The position numbers and the translations under genes are program-made. Under the pieces are notes generated by a model. That model was not told where the DNA came from, did not search any database, and was given only the letters and a program-made list of their open reading frames with translations. DNA of 64,000 nucleotides, taken from contig NZ_QXXQ01000014.1 in the NCBI RefSeq assembly GCF_003570715.1, positions 44,258-108,257 of the forward strand. The letters are read 5' to 3'. Shown in pieces: positions 45,401 to 53,663 of the stretch. The stretch is from Gemmobacter lutimaris. GTDB taxonomy: Bacteria > Pseudomonadota > Alphaproteobacteria > Rhodobacterales > Rhodobacteraceae. Numbering within the stretch: position 1 is the stretch's first letter; every line of letters starts with the position of its first letter.

Positions 45401-46724
45401 GCACCCCGGCCCGCGCGACCGCCCAGCCGCTGAGTCGGAATGCCCCGGTCACCGCCTTCGTGGCTTGGCCGTTCTCCAGTTGGAAGGTATCGATCCCCAG
45501 AACGATGTCCTCATGATGTGAGACCCGCGCCGTCGGAGGCACGATCACCGTATCCACCTCGAAGCTGCGTCGGCTGCCGTCGCGCAGCGTCGCGGTGACG
45601 ACCAGGCTCGCCGGTCCCTCGGGGAACCCCGGAGCATGAGTCAGATCAAAGCGGAACCCGGTCTTATCGGCCTTAGGCAGGTCGGGATAGGCGCGGGCTA
45701 CATCGGGCCGGAGCAGGCCTAGGGTGGCGGTGCCAACCTCGATGCCGCCGTAATGCAAAGTCAACGCCGTCAGCCCTGCGCGAGCTGCGCTCCAGCCCGA
45801 CAGCAGGCAGTGGCCGGCACTGTCTACCTCGGTGGTGTCGCAGAAGAACCAGATATCCTCGGCTTCGGGCTTTTCGGTGATTGCCGGTTCGGGCGCGGTG
45901 GGCGTGGGAATGGCTGGTTCCGCTGCGGTGGGCACCGGGGCCTCCCCTAGCGGTTCAGGCATTTGCATGATCTGCTGTACGCGCTGCGGCGTGGTCACCA
46001 CCCGGCGCAGGGCTCCGTCGCGAGCCAGTACCTCGATGGTCACGATGTCCGCGCCCCCCGCCGACAGCGGCGTAGTGACGTAAAAGCCGGACCGTCCAGC
46101 CGTTGGATAGGCCGGAAACATCTTGGCCACGTCCGGACGCGGCAAGCCGGGCAGTGTGCCTGCGATCTTGCGGCCACCACTAAAGATCTGAATCGAGATG
46201 ACGGGGGCCTTGGCCACAGCCCATCCCGCCACGCAAAGCATGCCAGACGAATCGATCTCACAGCGCTCGATATGGGTGCGCATTGCCGCCATGGCGTTGT
46301 CGTCATGGCCGTCGGTGCCTGCCAGAGGAAAGCGTTTCACAAAGACCTTTCCCGTGGTGGAGAAGGCCATGAGGATAAGGGTGCAGGGGCCTGTGGGTAG
46401 ATCACCTCGGGTCAGTACGGCCTCAAAGCCCGTATACTCGGCATGAGGGACCGCGGGGTAGATATCGGCGATATCCGGTCTGTAGCGTCCGATTCTGGCA
46501 CGGGCGATTCGCTGGTTTCCAAGTACGATCTCGATTCGTGTGAATGGTTCGGGTCCGATGGCCCACCCTGAAACGATCCCGGCGCGGATCTGACGCTTGC
46601 CTTCGGTATCAGTCTCGACCCGTGTCACCTGAGCAATGTCGATACGAATCTTGCCGGCGAAGGAAGGTATGGCGGTGTCGGACGGGTTTTCGGCAATCGA
46701 ATTGTTCATGATCTCGTCTGTCAT
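42411..46724 (-). CDS. Giant glycosyltransferase: four beta modules, GT2 and GT9 heptosyltransferase
   Basis: A 1437-residue protein. The first 520 residues contain four related modules of about 110 residues, each with a (S)GWA core, an IEIFLG-like strand, RPDVA..YP..P and a TGF strand. Residues 530-760 are an unassigned linker. About 785-1060 is a GT2 domain (VSIIIPTIGSKDHI, LLFLNDDIEVL, VVNNDLDFCLRL). About 1075-1430 is a GT9 heptosyltransferase domain (ILAVKLDHIGDLVTSLP, VVHAAAGTALRQWAPAHF, FVGNNSGPSHIASGLGVP). The GT9 family uses ADP-heptose, which the convergent hldE-gmhB genes would supply. No strong ribosome site precedes the ATG; an ATG at 46709 is an alternative. Cytosolic. Confidence 0.88.
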   Translation of the reverse strand: MTDEIMNNSIAENPSDTAIPSFAGKIRIDIAQVTRVETDTEGKRQIRAGIVSGWAIGPEPFTRIEIVLGNQRIARARIGRYRPDIADIYPAVPHAEYTGFEAVLTRGDLPTGPCTLILMAFSTTGKVFVKRFPLAGTDGHDDNAMAAMRTHIERCEIDSSGMLCVAGWAVAKAPVISIQIFSGGRKIAGTLPGLPRPDVAKMFPAYPTAGRSGFYVTTPLSAGGADIVTIEVLARDGALRRVVTTPQRVQQIMQMPEPLGEAPVPTAAEPAIPTPTAPEPAITEKPEAEDIWFFCDTTEVDSAGHCLLSGWSAARAGLTALTLHYGGIEVGTATLGLLRPDVARAYPDLPKADKTGFRFDLTHAPGFPEGPASLVVTATLRDGSRRSFEVDTVIVPPTARVSHHEDIVLGIDTFQLENGQATKAVTGAFRLSGWAVARAGVRQIEIFLDGTSLGLAYIGIRREELPEIFFDFPDTLLAGFALSVPARVLKDGRSECRIVVTDRQAETLESRFTIDIRKEGDSTSGPQALRRKLPFSEVVTGLDILTTRGALPLCDIVMPLDGKAKLRDRMEDSLRSLLRQAWSHWRLWLAPARGQDVAALLARLEQALPELKGRVAQLAEAAGAGSHAMRLRPGDILAADGLLAPLLAAGDAGGTADFIYADDRRADPLASGSVAAYFKPAWSPDLLLAQNYIGRAWLASAALMARAGLTLEDLATEGDYALVLRLTAAAGAAAIRHAPGLMLEAAGRAETPATERRALQAHLKSLSATARVLPGAVPFLHRVERQAPSGKVSIIIPTIGSKDHIRRCIDSIRHHSPDADCEIVVVDNIRRRSITPEGRAWKAWFCDHADVVVEVDEAFNWSRLNNLGAAAASGDYLLFLNDDIEVLSPDWLAVLMAEAARPEVGVVGPQLLYPDGKVQHAGMFLSRAMPGSARHAFRFAEADDPCYFGLALSQRNLLCVTGACMMMRRAVFEAVNGFDETHSVVNNDLDFCLRLNRAGLSVVYTPHTRLIHYELASRAHLKDDFDRAGFLKTWGDLCLAGDPYLNPAISSEADDYAPEEEPLREVYAGHPLGARTEIRRILAVKLDHIGDLVTSLPAFRRLKELFPQAHLTALVGRSAMGIASMETAIDELIPFEFFDARSGLGRKKLTKADYAALEADLTARRFDLAVDLRKLGDTRHVLQLSGAPLTAGFDRQQDFPWLDIALEWETDRPQTRKRNHVATDLLNLVEAIGTAFSADRQTISTALDRLPPLSATLREEFAELFARDYVVVHAAAGTALRQWAPAHFARLIDLLVAEDDVNVALIGGPDEKEIAAEVLGHIRDRDRVFNLVGRSKLSEVPRIMAESVLFVGNNSGPSHIASGLGVPTVAVHSALVSSEEWGPLGPSAVALRRDMSCAPCYIAMAEQCHRAMACLHSLTPFTVHRICRRFLALRRKA

Positions 46725-46849
46725 TGACGGCAGCGTGACGGACAGGGGACGATTGGCCGGTCACAGAATGAATGCAACTGCAGCGTAGTGGTCTTTCCTG
46801 ATGAAGTTAAGAGAAAGTGCTGGGAGCAGCGAGCGGTGACGTTCCGGGG

Positions 46850-47464
46850 TCAGGGGTTCACATAGGACAACAGAACCTCCACCTGTTTGGTAAAGACGGT
46901 TTGGTGCATTGTTGCCAAGGCACAGAATTCGACCGAGGGGCCTGGCACGGTCTGCACCTCGTCAAAGCCCGCTGCCAGCAGCCGCCGCGCCAGCGAGGCT
47001 TCGGTGAATCCGGTGCGATGCGCCATGAAGGCATTGCCTTCCTCGATCGAGCGGCGATGGCCATAGATCACATCCAGTGCCGCGATCGGCCCCGAGGGTG
47101 ACTGATAGAGCGGGCGTTCCAAATCGCCCTCGTCGAAGGCCCGCACCACCGCCGCCAGATCGGGCAGCCGCATCACCGCCGCGCCGTTTGGGTGCAGGAT
47201 GCGGGCGAATTCGGCCAGAACCTTCGACACGTCATGATCGAAGAAATGTTCGATGACATGCGAGCAATAGATCATCCCCGCCGCGCCATCGGGGATGGCG
47301 TGACGCAGGTCGGTTAGATCGGCCAGAATGTCGGGGCGGCAATCGGGATCGACATCCACCCGGATCTCCTGCCAGCCCTCGAAGGCGTCGGCATCGGGCA
47401 ATTGCCGGAACAGGCGCCGGGGGCCGGAACCGAGATTGTAGAGGGTGCGGGGGGCGGCAGACAT
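46850..47464 (-). CDS. SAM-dependent methyltransferase
   Basis: A 204-residue class I methyltransferase of the type found in polysaccharide clusters. Motif I is LYNLGSGPRRLF, the acidic residue at the end of strand 2 is in RVDVDPDCRPDI, DLRHAIPDGAAGMIYCSHVIEHF is motif II/post-II, and LAEFARILHPNGAAVMRLPD is motif III. Probable O-methylation of a sugar in the same chain. The ATG at 47464 was chosen because earlier frame residues are Pro/Arg read-through; AGG lies 7 bases upstream. It follows the 730-residue glycosyltransferase gene by 28 bases. Confidence 0.8.
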   Translation of the reverse strand: MSAAPRTLYNLGSGPRRLFRQLPDADAFEGWQEIRVDVDPDCRPDILADLTDLRHAIPDGAAGMIYCSHVIEHFFDHDVSKVLAEFARILHPNGAAVMRLPDLAAVVRAFDEGDLERPLYQSPSGPIAALDVIYGHRRSIEEGNAFMAHRTGFTEASLARRLLAAGFDEVQTVPGPSVEFCALATMHQTVFTKQVEVLLSYVNP

Positions 47465-47492
47465 CGGCGAACCTGTGCAAGGGGAAGGGGGG

Positions 47493-49685
47493 TCATGCCC
47501 AGCGGGGCAGGGCGGCAGGGTGCCAGCGCCCGGCCGGGCGCGGCGCGGGCGCGCGATGCTCCAGCGCGAGGGCGCGATAGGGCAGGGCATCGGGGGCGAA
47601 CAGCGGGTGATATTGCGGATCGTTCAGGATCGCGTCACGCCAGATCGCGCGCAGACAGGCCAGTTCGCGTTGCAGGCGCGCCCCGGCCGGGCTGCCCTTC
47701 TCGCGGCCGCGACTGACGGATTCGTAATGGCGGATGCGGGCCTGCGGCGACAGCACGATGCGGTATCCGGCCTGCCGCAGCCGCAGGCAGTAATCGACAT
47801 CGTTGAAATTCACCGCGAAGCGTGTGGTGTCGAACCCGCCCAGATCCTCGAACAGCGCCCGCCGCGTCAGCAGGAAGGCCCCGGTCAGCGCCGCGGGCTC
47901 CGAGGCGGCACAAAGCAGTTCGCCATAACCGGGATCGCCCAGCATCCGGTCCTCGAAGGCATGGGCCGCGCCATGCCAGGGGCCCAGCACCACACCGCCA
48001 TGCTGGATGATGTCAGAGGCGCGCAGCATCAGCGGCCCCGCCGCCCCGACCGCCGGATCGGCCAGCCGGCTGCACAACTCCTCCAGCACGCCGGGCCAGG
48101 GGAAGGCCACATCGTTGTTCATGAAGCAAAGCTGCGCATGGCGGGCATGCTCGCAGGCCAGATTGTTGATCAGAGAGAAGTTGAACCCCTCGCCGAATTC
48201 GAGGATGCGTGCGCCGCCATCCTCCAGCCGGTTCAGCACCTCAAGGCTTTCAGCCTCGTCCGAGCCGTTATCGACCACGATCACATCCAGATCGAAGCCC
48301 GGATTGGCCGCGATCAGCCCGGTAACCGCCGCATGCAGCAGGGCACCCTGATTGCGGGTCGGCACGATCACGCTGATGGTGCGGTCATGGACCGGGCGGC
48401 GCAGATGCAGCGCCGGGAACAGCGCGCCCGCGCGGGTCGGGGTGGCGATGATCCGGCTGCCTTCGGGCAGGCGCCCCGGCCGGGTCAGCGCTGCTTCCAG
48501 CGCCCGCGCGCGCGGCGCCCGGCTTTCCGCCAGTGCCGATTCATCGGCCAGACCGCCCGGATGCGGCAGATGCCAGAGATCGGCTGCCGCCGGCAGGCCG
48601 CCTTCAGGTGCCAGATGATCCAGCAAAAGCGTCACCAGCGAGGGCGCCGCGGTCAGTGCCGTTTCCGGCAGGGCGAAGCACAGGGCGGCATGACCCTGTT
48701 CCAGCAACCGTTCGGTATCGAAGGCGGGCATCAGCAGCGGCCAGATCCCGCCATCCGTCTGCCGCAGCGCCAGATCGCAGAACACCGCCCGCGCGCCGGG
48801 CATTTCGGGCAGCGCCCTCGCCAGCCGGGCGGCAAAGCCCGGCACCGGCTGCACGGTTTCATGGCAGCACAGCACCCAGCCGGTGCCGCCCAGCCGGAAC
48901 CACGCCCCGTCGGTGCCGATGCGACCCTCGGGTGCCATGGCGGGGATGCATTCAAGCTCGGGGTAAAGTGCGGCATAGGCCGCAAGCGGCATGCCCAGCC
49001 CCATCAGCCGGTCAAGCATCATGTCAACCCGGCGCGCATGGGCGGCAGTGCCGCCTGATCCGGCCGCGATCAGCCCGGTGCGCAGCCGGTTCGGCCAGGC
49101 GACCATATCGACCGGGCTGCCCTCCAGCACGAGGCCGGTCGAGGTTTCGACATGCAGCCGGTGCATCCGGCCATCGGCCAGACCGGGATCAAGATGCAGG
49201 TCGAAAGCGGCGGCGCGGCCCAGGGGATCCTGCGGATTGCCGACATGTTCCCAGCGCGTGACCCGGCAGCGGCCGACAATCCGGTCGCCCTCCATGGCGA
49301 GGATTTCGTAAGAGGGGAGGTCCGTCACGCCATTCTCGACCGTGCCGCTGATCATCAGCCCGTGCTGGTGATGGATCGCCCCCGCGGCACGGGGGGCGGG
49401 GATGGCACGGCCGCGCAGGTTTAGGAATGTCTGTTCAACAATCACATGGCCCGCGTTCAGCACCTCGATCCGCAGCAGGTCGTCGCCCTGCAAGGCGGCG
49501 GGATTGAGGCTGAAGCGGAAGCCGTGATCGCCGGATTCGTCCGGCAGGCCGGCCGTCATGGCGCCCATCAAACGGCCGTTTACGAACAGCCCGACATGCC
49601 AGTGCCGCTCCGGCTGGCTGTCCAGCAGGACATGGCCCTGCACCAGGCCCGGTTCGGTGAAGGCGACGTCAGACAGGAACGGCAT
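47493..49685 (-). CDS. Family 2 glycosyltransferase with N-terminal beta modules
   Basis: A 730-residue protein. Residues 1-200 are beta-sandwich-like (QGHVLLDSQPERHWHVGLFV, GFRFSLNPAALQG, AIHHQHGLMISGTV). Residues about 460-700 form a GT2 domain: ISVIVPTRNQGALLHAAVTG, IVVDNGSDEAES, LCFMNNDVAFPWPG (metal motif), then NFNDVDYCLRLRQAGYRI and IRHYESVSRG, typical of rhamnosyl/galactosyl GT2 enzymes. GGAGGGG immediately precedes the ATG, and the first 17 bases overlap the preceding gene. Substrate not predictable. Confidence 0.85.
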   Translation of the reverse strand: MPFLSDVAFTEPGLVQGHVLLDSQPERHWHVGLFVNGRLMGAMTAGLPDESGDHGFRFSLNPAALQGDDLLRIEVLNAGHVIVEQTFLNLRGRAIPAPRAAGAIHHQHGLMISGTVENGVTDLPSYEILAMEGDRIVGRCRVTRWEHVGNPQDPLGRAAAFDLHLDPGLADGRMHRLHVETSTGLVLEGSPVDMVAWPNRLRTGLIAAGSGGTAAHARRVDMMLDRLMGLGMPLAAYAALYPELECIPAMAPEGRIGTDGAWFRLGGTGWVLCCHETVQPVPGFAARLARALPEMPGARAVFCDLALRQTDGGIWPLLMPAFDTERLLEQGHAALCFALPETALTAAPSLVTLLLDHLAPEGGLPAAADLWHLPHPGGLADESALAESRAPRARALEAALTRPGRLPEGSRIIATPTRAGALFPALHLRRPVHDRTISVIVPTRNQGALLHAAVTGLIAANPGFDLDVIVVDNGSDEAESLEVLNRLEDGGARILEFGEGFNFSLINNLACEHARHAQLCFMNNDVAFPWPGVLEELCSRLADPAVGAAGPLMLRASDIIQHGGVVLGPWHGAAHAFEDRMLGDPGYGELLCAASEPAALTGAFLLTRRALFEDLGGFDTTRFAVNFNDVDYCLRLRQAGYRIVLSPQARIRHYESVSRGREKGSPAGARLQRELACLRAIWRDAILNDPQYHPLFAPDALPYRALALEHRAPAPRPAGRWHPAALPRWA

Positions 49686-51486
49686 GGTCCCCTCCGGTTT
49701 CGGCCCTTCCGGCCAGAATGTCGAGAAGGGCAGTCTCGAAATCCGCGCAATCGGCGGCGGTGGCTCCCGCGCAGGCAAACCCGGCCAAGGCAGTGGCCTC
49801 CGCGCCGGAGCGGATCAGCAGCAGCCCGGCCGCGGCATCATGCTCGGCCCGCAGGTCGTGGCCCGGCGACAAGGTCAGGCCACAGGCCCGCAGCGCGGGT
49901 TCCGGCACCAGCCGCAGGCGGCGGAAGCGCTGTGCGCGCAAAGCCTCGGGCAGCGCCCCCCGCAGTGGCAGGACCAGCGGGCCCTCGGGCGGGAGCGGCA
50001 GCACGACCCGCGCCGCGCCCGGATGGGGCGGCGTATCGCGCCCCGTCTCGGGGGCCCAGTCGCGGGCCAGTGCCGCCAGCAGCCGGTTCCTTGGCCCGGC
50101 CAATGGATCAAGTGCCGCGAAAGCCTTGTAAAGCGCCGGATATTCCGGGAAGCGCTGCACGAGGCGACGGTGGTTCGCGGTGGCCAGAAGGTGCTTGCGG
50201 GCGCCATAGGTGACCGATCCGGCATGGCCGACAAAGCAATCCGCTGCCGCGACATGGCGCCAGCCGCGCAGGCTGGCGCGCAGGCAGAAATCGACCTCTT
50301 CATAATAGCCGCTGTCATACAGCCCCGACAGCGGTGCGATGGCGCGCAGGCAGGGCTCGGCGATCAGCATGGCAAAGCCGTTGCCGCTGGGCAGATCGAC
50401 CGCAAGCCCGGCGTTGCGCCGGAAGGCGGCGGCGGCCAGCCTTTCGCAGATCGCCGGATCGGGCATCGGCGCCGCGCGGCCCGGCCCCGGCAGGCAGACC
50501 GAGCCCGCATTGTTCGACAGCGGCGTGACCGTGCCGACCGTCGGGTCGCGCAGATGGGCCAGCAGTCGGGGCAGGGTCTGCCGGGGCAGCCATGTATCGG
50601 AATTCAGCAGCAGCACCGGGCCGGGGCCGATCTGCCGCAGGCCGTGATTGACCGCGCCGGTAAAGCCCAGAGTGCCGGGTGTGTGGGTGACGCTGACGCC
50701 GGGTTGGCGGGCGCATTCCTCCAGCAGCTGCCGGGTTTCGGCCTGTTCCGATCCGTCATCGACCAGCACCAGCCGCGCGCCGCGCAACCGGCGCAGGCTG
50801 TCCAGCACCGATTGCAGGCAACGGCGCAGCACCGCGCCGCCATCCTTCAGTGGCATGATGATCCACAGCCGCGCACGGGGGCGGCCTTCGGGGGCAAGGG
50901 GCACCGGGGGCGGGGCAGGGGCGGCCACATCGACCGGCAGGTCCGGCCCGGCGCCATGCAGGATCACCCGCCGCGTTCCCCGGACGGGGCGTGGGATATG
51001 ACATTCCAGCGCGACAAGCCGCTGTGCCCCGGCCTGCCCCAGCGGGCTGATCCGGTCCTCGGGCCCTGTGCCTGACAGCTCCAGACTGTCGCCACGCCGC
51101 TGCACCAGTGTCAGCCGCAGACCCAGCGGCAGGTCGAGCCGCCGCATCAGTGGCAGTCGTGCCGGATCAAGCGCGGCCAGCGCCTGCCGCCGCTCGGCGG
51201 CACTGGCGAAAGGGCTGTCCAGCAGCGCCACCGCGATGTCATGGAGGTTGCCTCCCTGCCGCGCGCCAAGGCTGCAACACAGCACCATGGCCTGCGGGTC
51301 CGACGGGTCGAGCCGATGGGCATGGCGGGCATCCGCCAGCGCCGGGCCGTCATGGCCCAGCCGATGCAGCAGAACCGCCCGTTCGACAAAAGCCGGGGCG
51401 GCGGCATCATCATGCAGCGCTGTCTGGAGGGTCAGCAGCCGGTCGGCGGTGCGAAAGGGGGCCGGAGGTCCGGACGTCTGGCTCAT
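49669..51486 (-). CDS. Family 2 glycosyltransferase with TPR-like N-terminus
   Basis: A 605-residue protein. Residues about 10-100 look like tetratricopeptide helices (FVERAVLLHRLGHDGPALAD, HRLDPSDPQAMVL). Residues about 200-450 are a GT2 domain with LWIIMPLKDGGAVLRRCL, VLVDDGSEQAET, LLLNSDTWLPRQT and SGYYEEVDFCLRASLRGW. The C-terminal 130 residues are beta-rich and unassigned. First gene of the leftward operon that ends with the AlgX-like gene. The ribosome site is weak; an ATG at 51486 is the most likely start since upstream frame residues are Arg/Ser-rich read-through. Confidence 0.82.
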   Translation of the reverse strand: MSQTSGPPAPFRTADRLLTLQTALHDDAAAPAFVERAVLLHRLGHDGPALADARHAHRLDPSDPQAMVLCCSLGARQGGNLHDIAVALLDSPFASAAERRQALAALDPARLPLMRRLDLPLGLRLTLVQRRGDSLELSGTGPEDRISPLGQAGAQRLVALECHIPRPVRGTRRVILHGAGPDLPVDVAAPAPPPVPLAPEGRPRARLWIIMPLKDGGAVLRRCLQSVLDSLRRLRGARLVLVDDGSEQAETRQLLEECARQPGVSVTHTPGTLGFTGAVNHGLRQIGPGPVLLLNSDTWLPRQTLPRLLAHLRDPTVGTVTPLSNNAGSVCLPGPGRAAPMPDPAICERLAAAAFRRNAGLAVDLPSGNGFAMLIAEPCLRAIAPLSGLYDSGYYEEVDFCLRASLRGWRHVAAADCFVGHAGSVTYGARKHLLATANHRRLVQRFPEYPALYKAFAALDPLAGPRNRLLAALARDWAPETGRDTPPHPGAARVVLPLPPEGPLVLPLRGALPEALRAQRFRRLRLVPEPALRACGLTLSPGHDLRAEHDAAAGLLLIRSGAEATALAGFACAGATAADCADFETALLDILAGRAETGGDHAVPV

Positions 51487-51530
51487 GCGGCGTCGGATCG
51501 GTCTTCGGAACGCGGGGGCTGCACGGAAAA

Positions 51531-51557
51531 CGGCCGCCCGGAACATCCGGGCGGCCG
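51531..51557 (-). terminator. Terminator of the RTX gene
   Basis: CGGCCGCCCGG, 5-base loop, CCGGGCGGCCG: a perfect 11-base stem just after the RTX stop, followed on the minus strand by TTTTCC. Confidence 0.8.
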
Positions 51558-51568
51558 CAGGATCAGGA

Positions 51569-52588
51569 TTATAGATCGACGTCGTTGTCGTCGTTGAAGT
51601 CGATATGCTCGACCCCCGAGACAGTGACGAACGTGCCATCCGAGAAGGTGATGGTGGTCGTGCCGCCGGCGGTATTGATGCTGACATCGTCGAAGTTGGC
51701 GTCGATCATCACGGTATCGTCGCCTGCGCCGCCGTCGATGGTGTCACCGGCCCCGGCGTTGAACGTGTCGTCGCCCTTGCCACCCAGCATGAGATCCTTG
51801 CCGGCACCGCCGCCGAGGAAGTCATCGCCATTGCCGCCTTCCAGCGTATCATTGCCCGAGCCGCCATAGAGCGAGTCATCGCCTTCCTGGCCTTTCAGCC
51901 AGTCGCCGTTGCCGCCGCCGGAAATCTTGTCATCGCCCGCGCCGCCGATCAGCGTATCGAAGCCGCTGCCACCGGCCAGCGTGTCACTGCCTGCACCGCC
52001 ATCCAGGAAGTCATTGCCCGCGCCGCCATCCAGCTTGTCGTCCCCTGCACCGCCGGAAAGCGTGTCATTGCCGGATTCGCCGTAAAGCGTGTCATTGCCG
52101 CTGTCACCGAACAGGACATCATCGCCGGACCGGCCATGGATCTCGTCATTGCCCGCGCCGCCTTTCAGCGTGTCGTTGCCCTGACCGCCATCCAGCAGGT
52201 CATCGCCCGCGCCGCCACCAAGGGAATCGTCGCCCTTGTTGCCCGAAAGCGAGTCATCGCCCGCGCCGCCCTTGGCCGCGTCATCGCCGCTGCCGGTCTT
52301 GAGCGCATCATCGCCCGCGCCGCCTGCAACGCTGTCGCTGCCGGTGGTGCCGATCACGGTCTTGTCGGGCGAACCCGGAACCTGGATGCGGATGGTGCCA
52401 TCGGCATTCTGCTTGACGATCAGATCGGCATCCGGGTCGGGTTTTTCGCCCGGACCGACGATCGCAACGGTCAGGTCTTCGCCTTCCGGTAGTTCGCCAA
52501 GGATATCATTGATCTGGGAATCGTTGAGCCCGAGATCGTCAAGGCCCTGCCCGACGTCTTCAAGGGAACTGTATTCGGATGAGGACAT
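51569..52588 (-). CDS. Short RTX calcium-binding repeat protein, likely type I substrate
   Basis: A 339-residue acidic protein (Asp/Gly dominate) without a signal peptide. Residues about 80-300 are about 22 nonapeptide RTX repeats (GGAGNDxLx, for example [17 protein letters not shown]), which form a calcium beta-roll. The last 45 residues ([19 protein letters not shown], then an Asp-rich end) fit an uncleaved C-terminal type I secretion signal. The N-terminus ([20 protein letters not shown]) is a helical segment. GGAGAG lies 7 bases before the ATG at 52588. The secretion pair at 53.7-56.8 kb is the obvious exporter; a matrix or surface role is inferred. Confidence 0.88.
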   Translation of the reverse strand: MSSSEYSSLEDVGQGLDDLGLNDSQINDILGELPEGEDLTVAIVGPGEKPDPDADLIVKQNADGTIRIQVPGSPDKTVIGTTGSDSVAGGAGDDALKTGSGDDAAKGGAGDDSLSGNKGDDSLGGGAGDDLLDGGQGNDTLKGGAGNDEIHGRSGDDVLFGDSGNDTLYGESGNDTLSGGAGDDKLDGGAGNDFLDGGAGSDTLAGGSGFDTLIGGAGDDKISGGGNGDWLKGQEGDDSLYGGSGNDTLEGGNGDDFLGGGAGKDLMLGGKGDDTFNAGAGDTIDGGAGDDTVMIDANFDDVSINTAGGTTTITFSDGTFVTVSGVEHIDFNDDNDVDL

Positions 52589-52870
52589 TGGGCATCTCTC
52601 CATAAATGATCACGTCAACACGTTCGGCTTTCGGCCTGGGGGACCTCTATACAATCGATAATTTACCGATACTTCCGAACAATGTGCATTCGATAGCATT
52701 GGATGGTAACGGAAACAAGAAACATTGCGGGTAAGATGGAGTCCATTTGCCCGCAGTATGGGCATATTGTTCAGAATATGCCGCACAAATCATCGAAATC
52801 TGGTGCGCGGTCGCAGCAATTTTCTCCGCTCTGGCAAAGTGTAGCTACCGCTTGATTCTGCTGTGCAGAA
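52589..52870. promoter_or_regulatory. AT-rich regulatory region upstream of the RTX gene
   Basis: A 282-base gap, the most AT-rich in the second half of the window, with several dyads. TGCGGGTAAGATGG pairs with CCATTTGCCCGCA (52726-52755, one bulge). GGCATATT, 6 bases, AATATGCC lies at 52761-52782. TTGATTCTGC, TGT, GCAGAATCAA lies at 52852-52874 and includes the stop codon of the preceding gene. It probably holds the RTX promoter and regulator sites; a definite -35/-10 could not be assigned. Confidence 0.6.
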
Positions 52871-52874
52871 TCAA
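52852..52874. repeat. Perfect 10-bp inverted repeat at the end of the secretion operon
   Basis: TTGATTCTGC, loop TGT, GCAGAATCAA, overlapping the stop codon of the 254-residue gene. Low GC and lack of a T-run on the minus strand make a simple terminator less likely than a binding site. Confidence 0.6.
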
Positions 52875-53635
52875 CTTTTGCGGAAAATGCGGATGCGGTC
52901 GTTGCGTCTTGGGGTTGCGGATTTTTCGCTCTCGGCGGGCATCTGCTCCAGCGCCATGTTCAGCCGCAAAAGCCGGTCGCCGGGGCCGGATCCATGCAGG
53001 CTGACCATGGTGCCCGAGGCGCTCACCCGCCCCGCTTCGGCAAACTCGGCCTCGACGGCCAGCCGGTTGCGGCCATCGGGCTCATCAATCCAGAGTTGCA
53101 GCTCGGCCAGGGGACGAAAACCGCCCCGGCTGCCCAGAAAATCGCCGGGCTGGGCGATCTGCCCGGTGGCGGGATCCTGTGCCAGGATGCGGGGCCGCCC
53201 GCTGCGCGCCCGGATCATCAGCCCGCCGATGGCCTGTTCGGGCGTGTCGCCCCCGGCCCAGCCACCAAAGCGTGCCGGGCGGTCACCATGGTCCGACAGA
53301 TGCAGGATGTAATCGGCCCCGGCCGTCTCGTCCGGGGCCGGATCAGGGCCGCGGCTTGACAGATAGTTCAGCTCGATCCCGCCGCGCGGCTGTGCCCCGG
53401 CCTTGCGGGAGGTGATCTCGATCCCCAGCGACGCGGGCCACCCGCAGCGGATGACGCAGAATTCGCCCGGTGCCGTCAGCGCCCCGGTGACATTGCCCGC
53501 CTCGAACATCAGGCTGATCGCCTGCCGCGAGGCCGGTGGCACCACCGGACGGATCAGTGCATCGGCCTCGCCCTCGGCGGGGGCCACGAAAGTCAGCGTC
53601 AGAAGGCCGGGTTGCAGCTTGACGGTCTGATACAT
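52871..53635 (-). CDS. Uncharacterised protein in the type I secretion operon
   Basis: I do not recognise this 254-residue protein (starts MYQTVKLQPGLLTLTFVAPA). It has two halves with similar beta-rich flavour (GIELNYLSSRG, ADYILHLSDHG, LAELQLWIDEPDG, GTMVSLHGSGPGDRLLRLNM) and a basic C-terminus. No signal peptide, membrane helix or RTX repeat. It lies 28 bases downstream of the HlyD-family gene in the same direction, so it is probably co-expressed with the transporter. It may be a further substrate, a secretion accessory factor or a lectin-like protein. Confidence 0.65.
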   Translation of the reverse strand: MYQTVKLQPGLLTLTFVAPAEGEADALIRPVVPPASRQAISLMFEAGNVTGALTAPGEFCVIRCGWPASLGIEITSRKAGAQPRGGIELNYLSSRGPDPAPDETAGADYILHLSDHGDRPARFGGWAGGDTPEQAIGGLMIRARSGRPRILAQDPATGQIAQPGDFLGSRGGFRPLAELQLWIDEPDGRNRLAVEAEFAEAGRVSASGTMVSLHGSGPGDRLLRLNMALEQMPAESEKSATPRRNDRIRIFRKS

Positions 53636-53663
53636 GGGGGATCCTCCGGCGCGGCGGGCGCGC

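Noticed and set aside
51700..52340. DNA-level tandem repeat
   Set aside because: The periodicity is explained by RTX nonapeptide coding; the same holds at 63120-63560. Not a CRISPR or satellite.
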